Shown here: positions 46,495 through 58,500 of the stretch, piece by piece | Layout: every line of letters begins with the position of its first letter | Numbering within the stretch: position 1 is the stretch's first letter | Assembly (NCBI RefSeq): GCF_010093815.1 | Contig: NW_022985555.1 | Coordinates: 1,303,727 to 1,367,726, forward strand | DNA from: Pseudovirgaria hyperparasitica | Lineage: Eukaryota > Ascomycota > Dothideomycetes > Acrospermales > Acrospermaceae | Direction of reading: 5' to 3' | DNA length: 64,000 nucleotides | Notes under the pieces: model-generated | What the model was told of the DNA's origin: nothing | The model's database searches: none | What the model saw: only the letters and a program-made list of their open reading frames with translations | Position numbers and translations under genes: made by a program

Positions 46495-49337
46495 GGATCA
46501 TGCTGCAAGTAATATTTATATATGCATTCCTTTCAATGTAATGTGGAAGTCCACATTAGAGCTAAGGAGAAGCGCTGATGAAACTATGTTGTGTATTACA
46601 AGACTTACCCCCTTTACCACTGGCGGTATTGGGGATTACATCTAGCCTTTTGAGTATGGAGTTGCGTTTGATTGGTATAGTGGCTGCCTGGGTATGTAGG
46701 TTCTTGCTAGTGTTTGTGGGAGTAGATTCTGGCTAGGAGAGGGAGAGGCTGGAAATCAGGTTATCCTGGTGATTGGTTATAGCTTAATTTTGAGGGGTAG
46801 GTTTATAGGGTGTATTGGATATGGAGAAGGTTGGGAGCTGTATGTTGCTATAGGCTTTGAGGGTAGTTCTTGTGGTGGTTGAATTTGTCGTTGGAGGCAG
46901 TGTACGGGATGTCGGTCTTGGAGGATACATGTCGTATTCCCTCTGCTAAATCTTGGGGTACAGGTATGATGTGCCTGGTGCTATGCTGATATAGTATCTG
47001 GCACAAGCCCCGCTTGGTTGATGATGAGTTGAGTTTAGATGGAGCATTAGGGCTTTTCATGAGATCTATTACAGGATTTAGGATAGCCAATACGGCAAGC
47101 TGGTGGCTGGGCAGTTCTTATGGTGTTTTAACCAAGACCTTATACGACTTCACGACTCACCATACATGACGTGTTCTGTGCCTTGTTTCGTTTGCTACAT
47201 TAAACGAAAGCGGGCTATGGACGAATTTGAATTGCAATGTCCGATGATGTCATGTATGGGAAAGAACCTGATATATATATATATCTTCATATAGGTGACA
47301 CACGTAATGCATGTTAAGTAAAAGAAAATTTAATTATAGTTGATGACAGCCAACTGTGCTGTGGATTTTGGTAGGCACTGAGTACTTCATATTATTTGAC
47401 TCCATCGCTGTGTGCTAGATATGATAAAGACGCAAAGTAGCGCACATATTGATGATCCACTGTCGTATAACATGGCAAACTTCCTGTTATTCTCTCAGGC
47501 GGTATACTCATTTGAGTCTATTCAGAACATCTGCTTAAGGGTGCTTGACGGCTAATCAGGGATATCAATCGCCGACTTTGAAAGTACAGACCTGCTATTG
47601 CATTTACATGAGCACTTCTGTACCCTCTGTCTTTTTCCCTCTAAAAGAGGGAGAGCTTGTGACGAAATTGCCAGCAACGAAGTATGAAGCATAAACCCTA
47701 ATAGTACGTCGCGGCGAATGGAGCCATTTCTTTGTGATTGGCGATGTACGATATCAAATGCTTCGTGTAAAAACGTGTGGTTCGATGGATGTGAGATCGA
47801 TCCGTGATGAACTGTTGGATGGATGGGGTGGAGGTCTGTGTTTACGAATGACGACTGGTTTGATGTGAATCGGATGTAGTAGGTGAGTTGGATAGTGTTG
47901 CACAGCTGAAACCATCGAACAAGAGAACTTCAGTCGATGCGATTGTAGTGGTCCTACCTGACTTTCTTGCTTCGCTTTCTTCTCATGTCGAAACCCGTTC
48001 ATCAATCAGGTTCGACAGCTTCCTAGCCAGCTGGATGTTCTCTAACTCTTTGCGGCGCGAAGTAGACCGAGAGATACCGATCTCCCGAAGTCTAGTGGGT
48101 TAGAATGATATCTAGCATACCTTACAGGCGTTTTTTAAAACGCCACTTTCAGTCTGTCGAGAGGCCGCGTAGCAGTAGCGCTAACTAGCACCAGCTACAG
48201 CAGAAGAGGAAGGCCGAATAGACTGGCCCACAGGACAAAAACTGATAGCCACAGTCGTTGACAACTGCATTATGACGTGCACGAGTGAGACAAAGGACGA
48301 GGCGAGGGATGTAATTAGGATCGGACTTCTAGCGATGAGCACCATGATGGTAAAGTGGTAAACATAAAGGAGCGCGCAAGCCCATGAAATAATTATGCTC
48401 AAGAACAAAAGACTATTAGCGGATTCCTCGCCGAGCACGTGCCTTACCTTGCGACTACGTGCACGTGACGACTCGCTCCATGCAGAACATCCCTAGCGTT
48501 CGGCTCAAAGGCAACATGGCATCGGAAACCGGCTGATTCGACAAATATGGTATCCCCTGCCACTCCGCCCAGGGATGGCACTATGATTGGTCATATAACC
48601 GATCGCAGAGAATTCTAGGGTGAATTCGCGACCTGACAAAACAACGTGGTAGTGGTTTCAGACCGCGCTGTTCCAAGCCCGCCGCCGCCTCCTCAGCATT
48701 TTGCGCCTATCGCGACGCTGCAACTATGCCGAGGGTCACGCAAGCTGACCCTTGGTTGCCCCAAAGTCACTCCCGTGTGGCCGGGCAAGCAGAGGCAGGC
48801 AGTGGCCACCCCAGAATCGCCTTCATTTCGCTCATCGCTCGTCCCTCATTTCCCACTTCTCTTACTCTTTCTTCTCTCATCCATCTCCGAATCATATACC
48901 CCGTTCCTGGTCCTGTTGGTTGAAGAACGTTTTCGTGTTGGGAAGGTTGCGCCGTGTCGGGAAGGAGATTCTCAGTAAGTCCTCGGCCCAATTCACTTTG
49001 CGCGGATATGTCGACCATTGCTCACGCTTAATTCTACGTGCGCCGTGGAGGGGTCGCACGCCTTTCACTTCGGACTGGATCGCTAACACTGTTATATTAC
49101 AGGTGAAAAGAGCTTGTTCAATAGGTACGATCGATCCTCATGTCTCACTTTCGTGAACACCAATAGCTTGCGACAACAGTCTGACCGCCTGGTTACTGTA
49201 CCATCTCTACACCTACCCTCAATCTCCCTCGCTCTGCCACAAATCCGTCATATCACGACCATCTATCCGGCAATCGATACTACAGTACTCATACTAACAT
49301 CACTGGCGTCGCTCAGCTGCACGAAGAAGTAAACAGA
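46495..49337. other. Gene-poor region leading into the GIS2 5' UTR
   Basis: 46600-46900 has a marked G+T bias on the plus strand (few C). A 257-bp minus frame (48438-48181) encodes hydrophobic peptide (SLLFLSIIISWACALLYVYH, PILITSLASSFVSLVHVIMQ), but it lacks an ATG start and I cannot place a first exon. 48640-49337 is the upstream/5' UTR part of GIS2. A perfect inverted repeat AATGTGGA..TCCACATT (8-bp arms) lies at about 46538-46555. Confidence 0.45.
48975..49102 (+). other. Probable intron in the GIS2 5' UTR
   Basis: CTCA-GTAAGT donor at 48975, GCTAACAC branch-like word at 49082 and TATTACAG acceptor ending at 49102 outline a 128-bp intron upstream of the GIS2 start codon. Long, spliced leaders are common for this gene class; there is no transcript evidence here. 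Confidence 0.5.
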
Positions 49338-50034
49338 ATGTCTTCACTTTCTAGAAGGGCTTGCTACAAGTGTGGCAATGTCGGCCACTACGCCGAGGTA
49401 TGCTCCTCGTCTGAGCGCCTCTGTTACAATTGCAAACAGCCTGGCCACGAAAGCAGCAGCTGCCCTCACCCACGCACGACTGAGAGTAAGGCTTTTTACG
49501 TTCACTGGACAGAGAGAAATGGCTGACGAAGCTGCAGCGAAGCAGTGTTATCACTGCCAGGGTCTTGGCCACGTTCAAGCCGACTGCCCTACCCTCCGCT
49601 TAAGCGGTGCCGGCACTTCCGGACGCTGTTATGCCTGCGGTCAGCCCGGTCACCTTGCTCGCTCCTGCCCTAATGCTGGTGGTGTTCCGGCTGGGCGCGG
49701 CGCTGGAGGTTTTGGAGGTTTCCGTGGGGGTTATGGCGGTGGAGCCCGCACTGCTACCTGCTACAAGTGTGGTGGACCAAATCACTACGCCCGAGATTGC
49801 CAGGCTCAAGCCGTCAAGTGTTATGGCTGTGGCAAGCTTGGCCATATTAGTCGCGAATGCACTGCCCCTAATGGAGGACCATTGAGCACCGCAGGAAAGA
49901 CGTGTTACCGCTGTGGAGGCCCCGGCCATATTGCACGGGAGTGTCCTCAAGCCGAAGTCGACGTGAACGGAGACGGTCTACCACCCGTCATTCCTCAAGC
50001 TGCAGTACAACAGCCTGCTCCGGCCATCGCCTAG
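49338..50034 (+). CDS. GIS2: CCHC zinc-knuckle nucleic-acid-binding protein (Gis2/CNBP type)
   Basis: Binds single-stranded RNA/DNA; the family acts in translation and mRNA handling (human CNBP, fission yeast Byr3, yeast Gis2). Two exons: 49338-49485 and 49538-50034; the 52-bp intron ends GCTGCAG, joining TTE-TKQCYHC. 214 aa with seven C-x2-C-x4-H-x4-C knuckles: CYKCGNVGHYAEVC, CYNCKQPGHESSSC, CYHCQGLGHVQADC, CYACGQPGHLARSC, CYKCGGPNHYARDC, CYGCGKLGHISREC and CYRCGGPGHIAREC. Between knuckles 4 and 5 lies a Gly/Arg-rich RGG-like stretch (GRGAGGFGGFRGGYGGG). The C-terminal 25 or so residues are Pro/Ala/Gln-rich. All zinc ligands are intact. Confidence 0.95.
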
Positions 50035-50958
50035 ACGCCATGCCCAAGGAATTTAAAAGTCTTTGTACACTGATTGGAATTGTATGCATTGATATTGATC
50101 ATTCTTACACTCTTTAAGTTACGAACATATTCTATTTCACATGCCTGCCTTTTCATTCCTATCTCATGGCACCCGGCATACGAAGGACGAAACCCGGAAT
50201 AATTTCTTTATGTGATCCCGATACCCATGATTTTATATCAACATCTTTTTACACCTCACTCTCGGAAGCGAAGCGGCCGAGTCAATCGGCGCGACTATGA
50301 GCTTTCATGTCCACTTGTTGGATATGAGAACCAGAACGGAAGCACGGCGGTCGATGAACAAGACGGAGAGGCGGAACCTTGGCGAGCGTATGCAAGGGCA
50401 TGATGAAAGTAGAAGCATTGTGGAAGGCGGGACTAGATGGGCGGAAGCGAGTGTCGGATGCAGTGAGGCAGAATAAATGGGCAGACTCTTTGGCAATAGC
50501 CGATAACATTACTGGAACAAGTGGTTTGATCATCGTGATCACTGGTAGTTCAAAAAGAAGTCTGTTTTGATTTAACAAGATCAACATCCTTGTGTAGTTC
50601 GCGTGTGTGGTTAACTTGGATGTGCATGTAGTCGAGTATCAACACTGAGGACGAGACTTATGCGTTCGCCTCTAGCAACGATGTCTCTCTATTTTAGTCA
50701 AGTCTAGCAAAAGCTTCACAGATGTCGTAGGTAAATGGAAGGAGCGATCCGACGCTCGTCCGGTCACCTCAATTTTGGCAGGAAGTGTCAGCCCGTTGGA
50801 AATCGCAATTCATGAACTGCTTCTCCAACTCTCCCGTCTCATCTGATCGTACTCAATGCTGACTCAAACGCTATTGCACTCTTGACTCGCCGTTCTTTCC
50901 ATGTACCGTGCCCTTGCGTGCCCTCTCTTTCTCAGCAATTACATAGTCCTATGCCATC
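50035..50958. other. Intergenic region between GIS2 and DMC1
   Basis: 924 bp. An open minus frame at about 50587-50282 and plus frames nearby have no domain. The last 150 bp are pyrimidine-rich (CTCTTTCTCAGC), as in a fungal core promoter. No meiosis-specific site is claimed. Confidence 0.45.
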
Positions 50959-52744
50959 ATGCCTGGCTCAACTGCCTCAGACGACTTCGACGATGTGAGC
51001 GTCACCCACGGATCCTTCACTGACAGGTAGTCTCATAGACTGAAAGATCATTGATAAGTATTTTAGGAAGGTTTCATTGTGGACATTGATGCTATCCAAG
51101 CTCACGGTAAGTCTGCTTAATAGGAGCTTGTGCAGTTCAAGTAGCTAGCTCAATCCCACTTTGCTCATCTCACTTGAATCTTATTTTCAGTGACGTGTTT
51201 TCACACACTGTTCCTAACTAGGCATTATTTCTAGGCATCGGAGCAGTAGATATCTCCAAGCTTAAGAGCAATGGATACTATACCATCGCCGTACGTAAAC
51301 TTGTCCTTACACAGGTGATCTGAACTGACGTTCCACTTAGTCTGTTCATGCAGCGACACGTAGAACCCTGCTCAGGATCAAAGGTTTTAGCGAGATCAAA
51401 GTTGAGAAGGTCAAAGAAGCTATCCAGAAATGCCAGGTAGTCAATATCTGCTTCTGGAGGTCGCCAGTGGGTCCTGACGACACAGTGACTGACGTATATC
51501 AGCCATCGACGTCCGGCTTCATGACTGCACAGGAGCTCGGGCAACAACGCCGTCGGGTTGTCAAGATTTCTACCGGTAGTAAACAGTGGGATGCTATACT
51601 GAATGGGTCCAGTCAAGCTTTCATCTTGAACGTGTCGTCACTGACACGAGGCAGCGGCTTCCAGAGCATGAGCATTAGCGAAGTCTTTGGAGAGTTCCGT
51701 ACGTATGCACGATCTGGACAAGTGTCTTACTGATGTAGTCAAGGTTGTGGAAAGACTCAGCTATCGCACACTATGTCTGTCATCGCTCAAGTGCGTATGT
51801 TTGCCTCCGTGCAAGATATGCTCTGACCATCTGCAGTTGCCAAAGGAACTAGGTGGAGCTGAAGGCAAAGTCGCATATATTGGTAAGCTTATATACACCT
51901 TGCTTCATGTAGAATAGCACTAAAGGAGCGTTGTGATAGATACCGAAGGCACCTTCCGTCCAGAGCGGTTTGTATGGCCATACGACCATGAACGACATCG
52001 TCCTGACAATCGTACAACAGTATTGCTCAGATTGCGGAAAGGTTCGGAGGCAAGCTTTATCACCCTTATTGGATACCTTCCAATGACTGACTTACTCAGT
52101 GGACCCCGAGCAGGCACAGGAGAACATAACATATGCAAGAGCTCAAAACAGCGAGGCAAGTCCAACACTGTTGGGCCTAAACTAAGTTGACGTGTCTAGC
52201 ATCAACACGAATTGCTCAACATACTTTCGTCAAGTTTCGCAACGAACGAATACCGACTTCTCATTATCGACAGCATCATGGCTCTTTTCCGTGTTGATTA
52301 CCATGGGAGAGGTGAATTGAATGAGCGTCAGCAGAAGCTAAATCAATTTCTAAGCAAGTTGACACATATGGCTGAAGAGTTCAACGTTTGCGTTCTCATG
52401 GTAAGCACCGCCGGCTAACATTGATTATCCAACATATGGCTAAAGGTCCTTATCAGACAAATCAAGTCCAATCCGATCCTGGTGCTTCGGCCCTCTTCGC
52501 TGGTGCTGATGGTCGTAAGCCAGTGGGCGGACATATACTAGCTCACGCCTCGACGACTCGCATCCTATTGCGCAAAGGTCGTGGTGAGGAACGCGTAGCG
52601 AAAATACAAGACTCTCCTGGTACGTCTTGATTTGAAATAAACCTCAGGTCATGGGCTGACCGATCATCCGTCACAGACTGCCCAGAACGGGAGGCTACGT
52701 ATATCATCACGAATGGAGGCATCAATGATCCCGAGAAGGTGTAA
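50959..52744 (+). CDS. DMC1: Meiotic recombinase Dmc1
   Basis: RecA-family strand-exchange protein of meiotic recombination. Fourteen exons: 50959-50994, 51067-51106, 51235-51290, 51341-51436, 51503-51606, 51655-51698, 51744-51790, 51837-51882, 51940-51967, 52021-52049, 52100-52155, 52200-52400, 52457-52619, 52677-52744; 337 aa, every phase consistent. The N-terminal helix-hairpin region reads [20 protein letters not shown]. Walker A is FGEFRCGKTQ (split by an intron); Walker B is [31 protein letters not shown] is L2. The stop follows INDPEKV. DMC1 rather than RAD51 is supported by [26 protein letters not shown] and length. Introns 10 and 11 use GC donors; introns 5 (GTCCAG) and 9 (GTTTGT) are weak. 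Exons 9 and 10 are 28-29 nt. Confidence 0.92.
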
Positions 52745-53603
52745 AGCTTCATGTGAGGCTGATTGATACATATGATCGTGTTTGTACCAGCTGACTATTT
52801 AGCAGATCCATACCGTTCGACACGTCAATTCGGATACCGTTGATTCATCTTCAGCCCAATCGTCAATCAAACATTATCCCTCCACAGGGACATTATAAGA
52901 TCTATGCTGTCATCTCCAACCTAATCCGTCAAAATACCGCACACTACGCTTTCCGTATGTACCTGACCCTAACGCATACCATTTACTTCTTCGGGTAAAT
53001 GTACGTCGTCTACGCTCGGCAAGTCTTTCGACATGGTGTATATCATCTCTGTATTTAGCAATCTTACATGCGAGTTCGCACCGGAGTTCGTGGGGTCGCG
53101 GCCGTTGTTAACGTTTAATGGTTGTTAGTGTGCCTAACTGCGCGAACATGTGAGTTGTGCCGCGGCTCGTTGACGCAACGTCACTTAACCAAGAAAGTAT
53201 CTGCAGGGCACTAAAGCGATCGACCTGCAACGCGAAGATCTGAAGAGTATGTAATTTTGAAAGCTCGATTCAGTATGATATAATATACAGTGACAGCGGT
53301 TGGGAAAGTCTAGTGCCAACGTAGGCTAAACGAGCTGTTAGCTCTGTGAAGGTGATTAAGACTGCAGGATACATGACTGCGCAGAGTCAGTAAAAAAACG
53401 TTAGAGAATGATGCAATAAGTAGACGTACCGTAACCTCTGAACTCCTACTGTAAATCTCGAACAGCAAAAAACCTCCCACATCATGAGTTCAAAGAGGCC
53501 ATACCGAGAACAAGAACAGCCAGCTAACCAGCAGCTGCATTTTACTTCCTCGTTGCATCACATTACACCACATCACATTCCATTATATCCGAGTTAATAG
53601 CTT
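52745..53603. other. Intergenic region
   Basis: 859 bp between the convergent DMC1 and bHLH genes. No gene or repeat is seen. Confidence 0.5.
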
Positions 53604-53972
53604 TTACTCAACTTTCCCTTCAGCAGCCTGATCCTCCGCCTCCATCTCGGCCCTCAACACATCCTGCTCCTCACACCTCCGCATTCCCTCCTTCACCTTC
53701 TCGTCTAACTCCCACTTACTCACATCAACTCCCATGCGCTTCGCATTAGCTAGCATCTGATAGCGATAATTGATCTGGTCGCGCATATACTTGATAGTAC
53801 GCTCGAGCACTAGGGCCTCGCTGCGGCCCATGCCCTCGGTACCCGGGACCAGGGCGGCAAGTTTGTCGTATTCCTTGCGGATTGCTTCGCGGCGCTTTTG
53901 CTCTGAGGCAATGTGGTTGGCCTTTTTCTGGAGCGTTGTCAGGCGTGGGCGTGGGGGTTGGGGTTGGGGCAT
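53604..53972 (-). CDS. Short basic helix-loop-helix protein
   Basis: Intronless, 122 aa. The bHLH domain spans about residues 18-70: basic region with HIASEQKRREAIRKEY (H, E and R in the DNA-contact positions), helix 1 DKLAALVPG, a short loop, and helix 2 SEALVLERTIKYMRDQI. The C-terminal half is a charged helix that could extend dimerisation. Such small bHLH proteins in filamentous fungi resemble yeast Ino4, which binds E-boxes as a heterodimer, but orthology is not established. The start ATG at 53972 follows a region rich in short repeats of CCAACCCC type on the minus strand. A nuclear DNA-binding role is inferred from the intact basic region. Confidence 0.85.
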   Translation of the reverse strand: MPQPQPPRPRLTTLQKKANHIASEQKRREAIRKEYDKLAALVPGTEGMGRSEALVLERTIKYMRDQINYRYQMLANAKRMGVDVSKWELDEKVKEGMRRCEEQDVLRAEMEAEDQAAEGKVE

Positions 53973-55539
53973 TTTTGCGATGTTGGTGGAGGTTTATTGG
54001 TTTATTAGATGGGATGATAATCATTGATTCCTTGATGCCTGTGTTAGGTTTGAAATTTGCGGGTTTGCGATGATTGAATTGAGAAATGGGAATCGCGGAT
54101 TGGGAGTGTCGGGCGTGTGTATACCGTCGGGGTGTTTTCGGTTGGGCTCCCGTTAAAAGGTAGACTGTGCCTCGGTCAAGCGCTGCCGTGTGCTTGTTTC
54201 AGGTCGATGGTGGGTGAATTATTGAAGTTGGCTTAGGTGAGCTTGAGGATATTGATGGTCGGTAAGGACAGGAGGCGTAACGAAAGCTTTGTAAAGTGAC
54301 GAGTAGGTGGTGAGTCCAGATGTTGTGATATTTCCCGATTAGGTAACTACGTGCGTCAGAGTGATTCGGCCCGATCAACTCGATGCCGTTTTGGGGTGTA
54401 TGTCGTTAACTCAATCTGGATTGATGGATCTTCTTCATGAACTTGGGATTGCGACGGACGAGGGTCTTGATGAACGCGCTGAAGCTGTTGTGTACAAGAT
54501 ATGCAATGGGTTCGTTCGTTGTTCAGCGATGATAGCGATGGACGGTAAACAGACACCAGCACACCCTGTGAGGCTAGCCCATACAACCAGGAAACGGTAG
54601 ATGGCCTGGATAGAACTCGACGAGATGAAGTTGCAAAGAGCGATCTTGCTGACCGAGTTTGCGAAGCGGGGCTGGCCGGAGCTATAAGCAGTGCCTAGCT
54701 AGCTGTCTCAACCATGGTACGAAGGGGAGGCATGGACGAGGGGAAACACGTAACAAACTGTAAATGTATGAATGCTCTTTCAGTCGTTGGTACAGGGCGC
54801 GTGTTAAGTAAAACAGACCCGCCAAACGTGATCCTGGACATGGGCATGTCGCTGCCGGCATGTGATTCAGCCGAGAGCGAGGTACCGCCTGTCAACCACG
54901 GGCGGTGAGCCAGACGTCACAAAAGCTTCTGATCGAGCCTGTGTACCGCATCTGAAGTATTTCATCCATTGTCTACTGACCAGGGTCAAATTGTGAAGAT
55001 GCATGAGTTGTCTCCGGACGCGTCTCCGAAGAGCGGAGAATGACGAAGTTTTTGTCCCCATGAGTTTTGGCCCGAACGTCGATGAGCGCCTCCCGCAACT
55101 TGAGCGTTCCCACTTAAGCCCAAAATAGAAGTGGACGGCCGGGGCAGTGACGATGATGCCAAGTCCCACCTCCGAGCCTGCTCGCACTGACACTGATGAC
55201 CTGGACATTAGTGTTTTATCGCTGTTGTTATTGTTGTTGTCGTGTGAATAGCTTCATGTCTTGCAGCACATTGTCCGTGTCCTCGTCACTGACACCAATC
55301 TGCTGAAGTGACCACCCTCCACTCACTCAAAACATCCTATTTCCAGCTCTCTGACGCCCTAATAAGGTCCGCGCTCGTAAACCGTAAACCTGCAAGCGCC
55401 CCTTGCCCCACATCTACTTTCCGGACACAGCACATAACACTGCATTCTCATCAACATTGGGAGATCGTGTCGTCGAATGCTGCGCGCAAAGATTTTTCTA
55501 TACTCGCCGCCCACAGGTTTCGCACACGCATTCTAGGCT
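53973..55539. other. Intergenic region, divergent upstream region of the bHLH and Unc13-like genes
   Basis: 1.6 kb between two divergent genes. Open frames at 54361-54600 and 54714-54908 are short and featureless. Nothing else is supported. Confidence 0.45.
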
Positions 55540-58500
55540 ATGTCGAGCGGCTCGAGAAGTGGCCGCCCTACGATCCGTCAAGTCGAGAGCGTTCGCAACG
55601 ATGATGCTCCACCCCAGCCTCACCGCACCAGCTCCTACACCAGCCGCAAACGTGTCGTCGAAAAGAACGATGCGTACCTCTACGCTCTGCGCGTTGCATA
55701 CCTGACTTATCTCCTTAAGCCGCGTCAGAAACGGATCCAACATGTCGCGCAACCGAAGGCCGCTCAGCGTTCATCGACTTCAGTCACGGATCTGGTCAAG
55801 GATATATCCCTGATAAAGGACAGCAAAAGCACGAAATTCCCGCACAAGTTTATGGGCGAGTTGGACAAGCGGATAGAAGGTGTTCTGATCGGAAAAGAGA
55901 AGATGCCGGAATATGCAGATGCCTCGGTGAAGAGAACATTTGCGGTGTTTTTGAACGAGTTCAAAAAGCCACAGTTCCGAAAGTCTATGGATAAAGATCG
56001 ACGTGTTGAAGATCTGCTGCTAATTTTCTTCTCGAGCGCCACGAAAGAGCTACAAAAAGGGAAAGAGCCCGGAGACGATCAGTGGAAGCTTATGGTGGAC
56101 CGTCATGTTGCGCTATTCATAAGGCTTGTCAGCTCGACGTTAAAGCATAATGATTGGACAAGAGAGCGACCAGAACTAACGAGCAGACTCGCGAATATGG
56201 AGAAGAAACTTCTTATGCACGATCAAGATCTGTCCTCGCAAGGAACAGGACCATCCACAATCGAGGTCGAGGTGCCACGGTCGTACCAGATCAAGGACAT
56301 GGATATGGTGCGAAGAGTTGCGAATGTATTCGATATTCCGCCCTCGCAAGTACAGGCTGATATCGACAATCACAAAACGCTATGGACAGAAAAGGCGGCC
56401 TTACAGGACTTGAAATTGTACCAGACGAATTTGAGCCTTCACAGCAAGAAGACGCTGAACTCTGACGATTTTGATCTGGAAGACGCCTACCAAGTATGGA
56501 AGAAAGCTGAAATACCGGATATCTCACAGATGATGCTCGCACTCATGCAATCTGATCCTACCTTAGCGAAGAGCACGCCAGGCGGAACTGTGTCTCAAAT
56601 TAAACCGTCAGGAGTATCCGGCGATCCCAACTGGTCAGACGCTTCCCGGAAGATGTCTGATAACACAGATGCTTCCTATGTGTTCGACCAGCCTGTCGAT
56701 ATGAGCGCTCTCAATCTACAAGAGAATGGAGATGGCAATGACGAAGGTGCATATACATTCATCCCCCCCGACCCACGAGCATATTACCGAGTCTGTGTCA
56801 GGGAGGCACTGACATATGATCTTTTGAATGCGGACTCTGAAGCCGATGGTGAAACGATGAAACTGCTTTCTAAGGAGTCCGCGGAGCTGTTGAATGAGAT
56901 CGCCGTCCGGTGGAGAATACCACATTTCTCCAGAATAGTGCTATTCCTCGACGTTGTGAAAGACAAATACATCAGTCACGAATGCAGGGCTGACACCTTA
57001 GACGTGGCCTTCAATTATGTGAAGGAGCCCCCTGTCGAGAATAAGAAAAACAATCGGTCAAGTCAGATCGTATCGTCCGCTTTTTTCGATCGGAACAGAT
57101 GGACTGTGACGGATTTCGCACTCATGCGACGGATTCTCTCAAGCATCTACGATAATCTATTGAGGGACCTTTTCGAAGAAATGTTGAAGTCCTTCGACAA
57201 AACTGCCTCTGTTGAACTGGGACAGATTCTTTATGTGATAGACAATCACATTTACGAAGATTCCCTATTCCACAAGGCAAAAGATGATATGGAAGGGTTC
57301 TCTAGGCAGCTGCACGAGGCTATACGTGGTCGAGCTGCTGAGACGTATAGCGAGCTTTTATCGAAAGCGATCCCTAACAGCAAAGATGAGTGGGAGTTCT
57401 ATCATGTCATCGAGCTCGGCAAAGCTGTTGTCAAACTGCTACAGAAAATTCTGAAGCGTTGGAGAAGACGGAGAGTGATTATGGGCGTAGATCCAGCTCA
57501 AATCCTAGTAGAAGAAATGCTACCGTCATTTGCAGGCGACGCGCGAGACCTTGTTGCTCGCATAATGGAAGTAGCACAGCAGAACGGCAAGGAGGTTCAT
57601 ATACAAGATGGCTTTGATCTATACAAAGAGTTGGTTGAGGTGCGCAGAGTTCATGCGGAAGTTCTGCCAGGTCGGCAATTTGATTTTCACATTGAAGGTA
57701 TACTGCAAGATTTTGTCTGGCGGTGGATTGACAATACGGATGGCCAGCTTGTAGGCTGGGTGGAGAATGCTGTCAAAAACGACAACTTCCAGATACAGTC
57801 AAATGACCCCGACAACACGCCAGCCGACGAGCGACACAGCGTATCAGCCGTCGATATCTACAGATCTTTCAATGCAAGTATCCAACAGATTATCAATCTC
57901 AATTGGGATGATGATCTGCAGTACGCAAAGTTTATGACAGCAGTGTCTAAATCAATAGGTAATGGCGTGCATAGGTATTGCGAAATGCTGGAGCAGATGT
58001 TTGGGAGAGAGATGGACCGTTTGACACCAGAACAAGAAGCGGCAGCAACACAAACGCGGCAAGAAAAGTGGCTGCAACTGGCCAAAGACACCTGGGCACA
58101 AAAGGAGAAGATTGAGCCCTTCCATTTCTTTCCAGAGGTAAGCTTGCTGCTCATTTCTGCAATCTATGACTGACGTGCTTCCAGTCTTTGGTCAAGCTGA
58201 ACAACATTGAATATGCGACTCTTCAACTAGACAGGCTTGAACACGAAGTCAATGTCGACGCATGTGCCAGTGTCATACAGAAATTCGCACCACCTGTGCA
58301 GCAGAGAATGCCACAGTCGAATAAGTACGTATTCACTATCAAGATCATCGAAGCCGAAGATCTCAAGGCTTGCGACATGAACGGACTCAGCGACCCGTAC
58401 GTGGTACTAGGAGACGAATACCAGAAGCGCCTAGCGAAGACTCGCATTATGTACGGCAATCTAAATCCTAGATGGGACGAGACAATTGACATTACGACGA

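Noticed and set aside
48646-49156. Overlapping 110- and 134-codon frames upstream of GIS2
   Set aside because: They lie in the leader/intron of GIS2 and show no protein family; the second runs through the predicted intron.
52739-52911. Extra 3' exon of DMC1 after a GTGTAA donor
   Set aside because: Reading on gives a natural stop after INDPEKV, matching the usual length; the extra exon would add about 40 unconserved residues.
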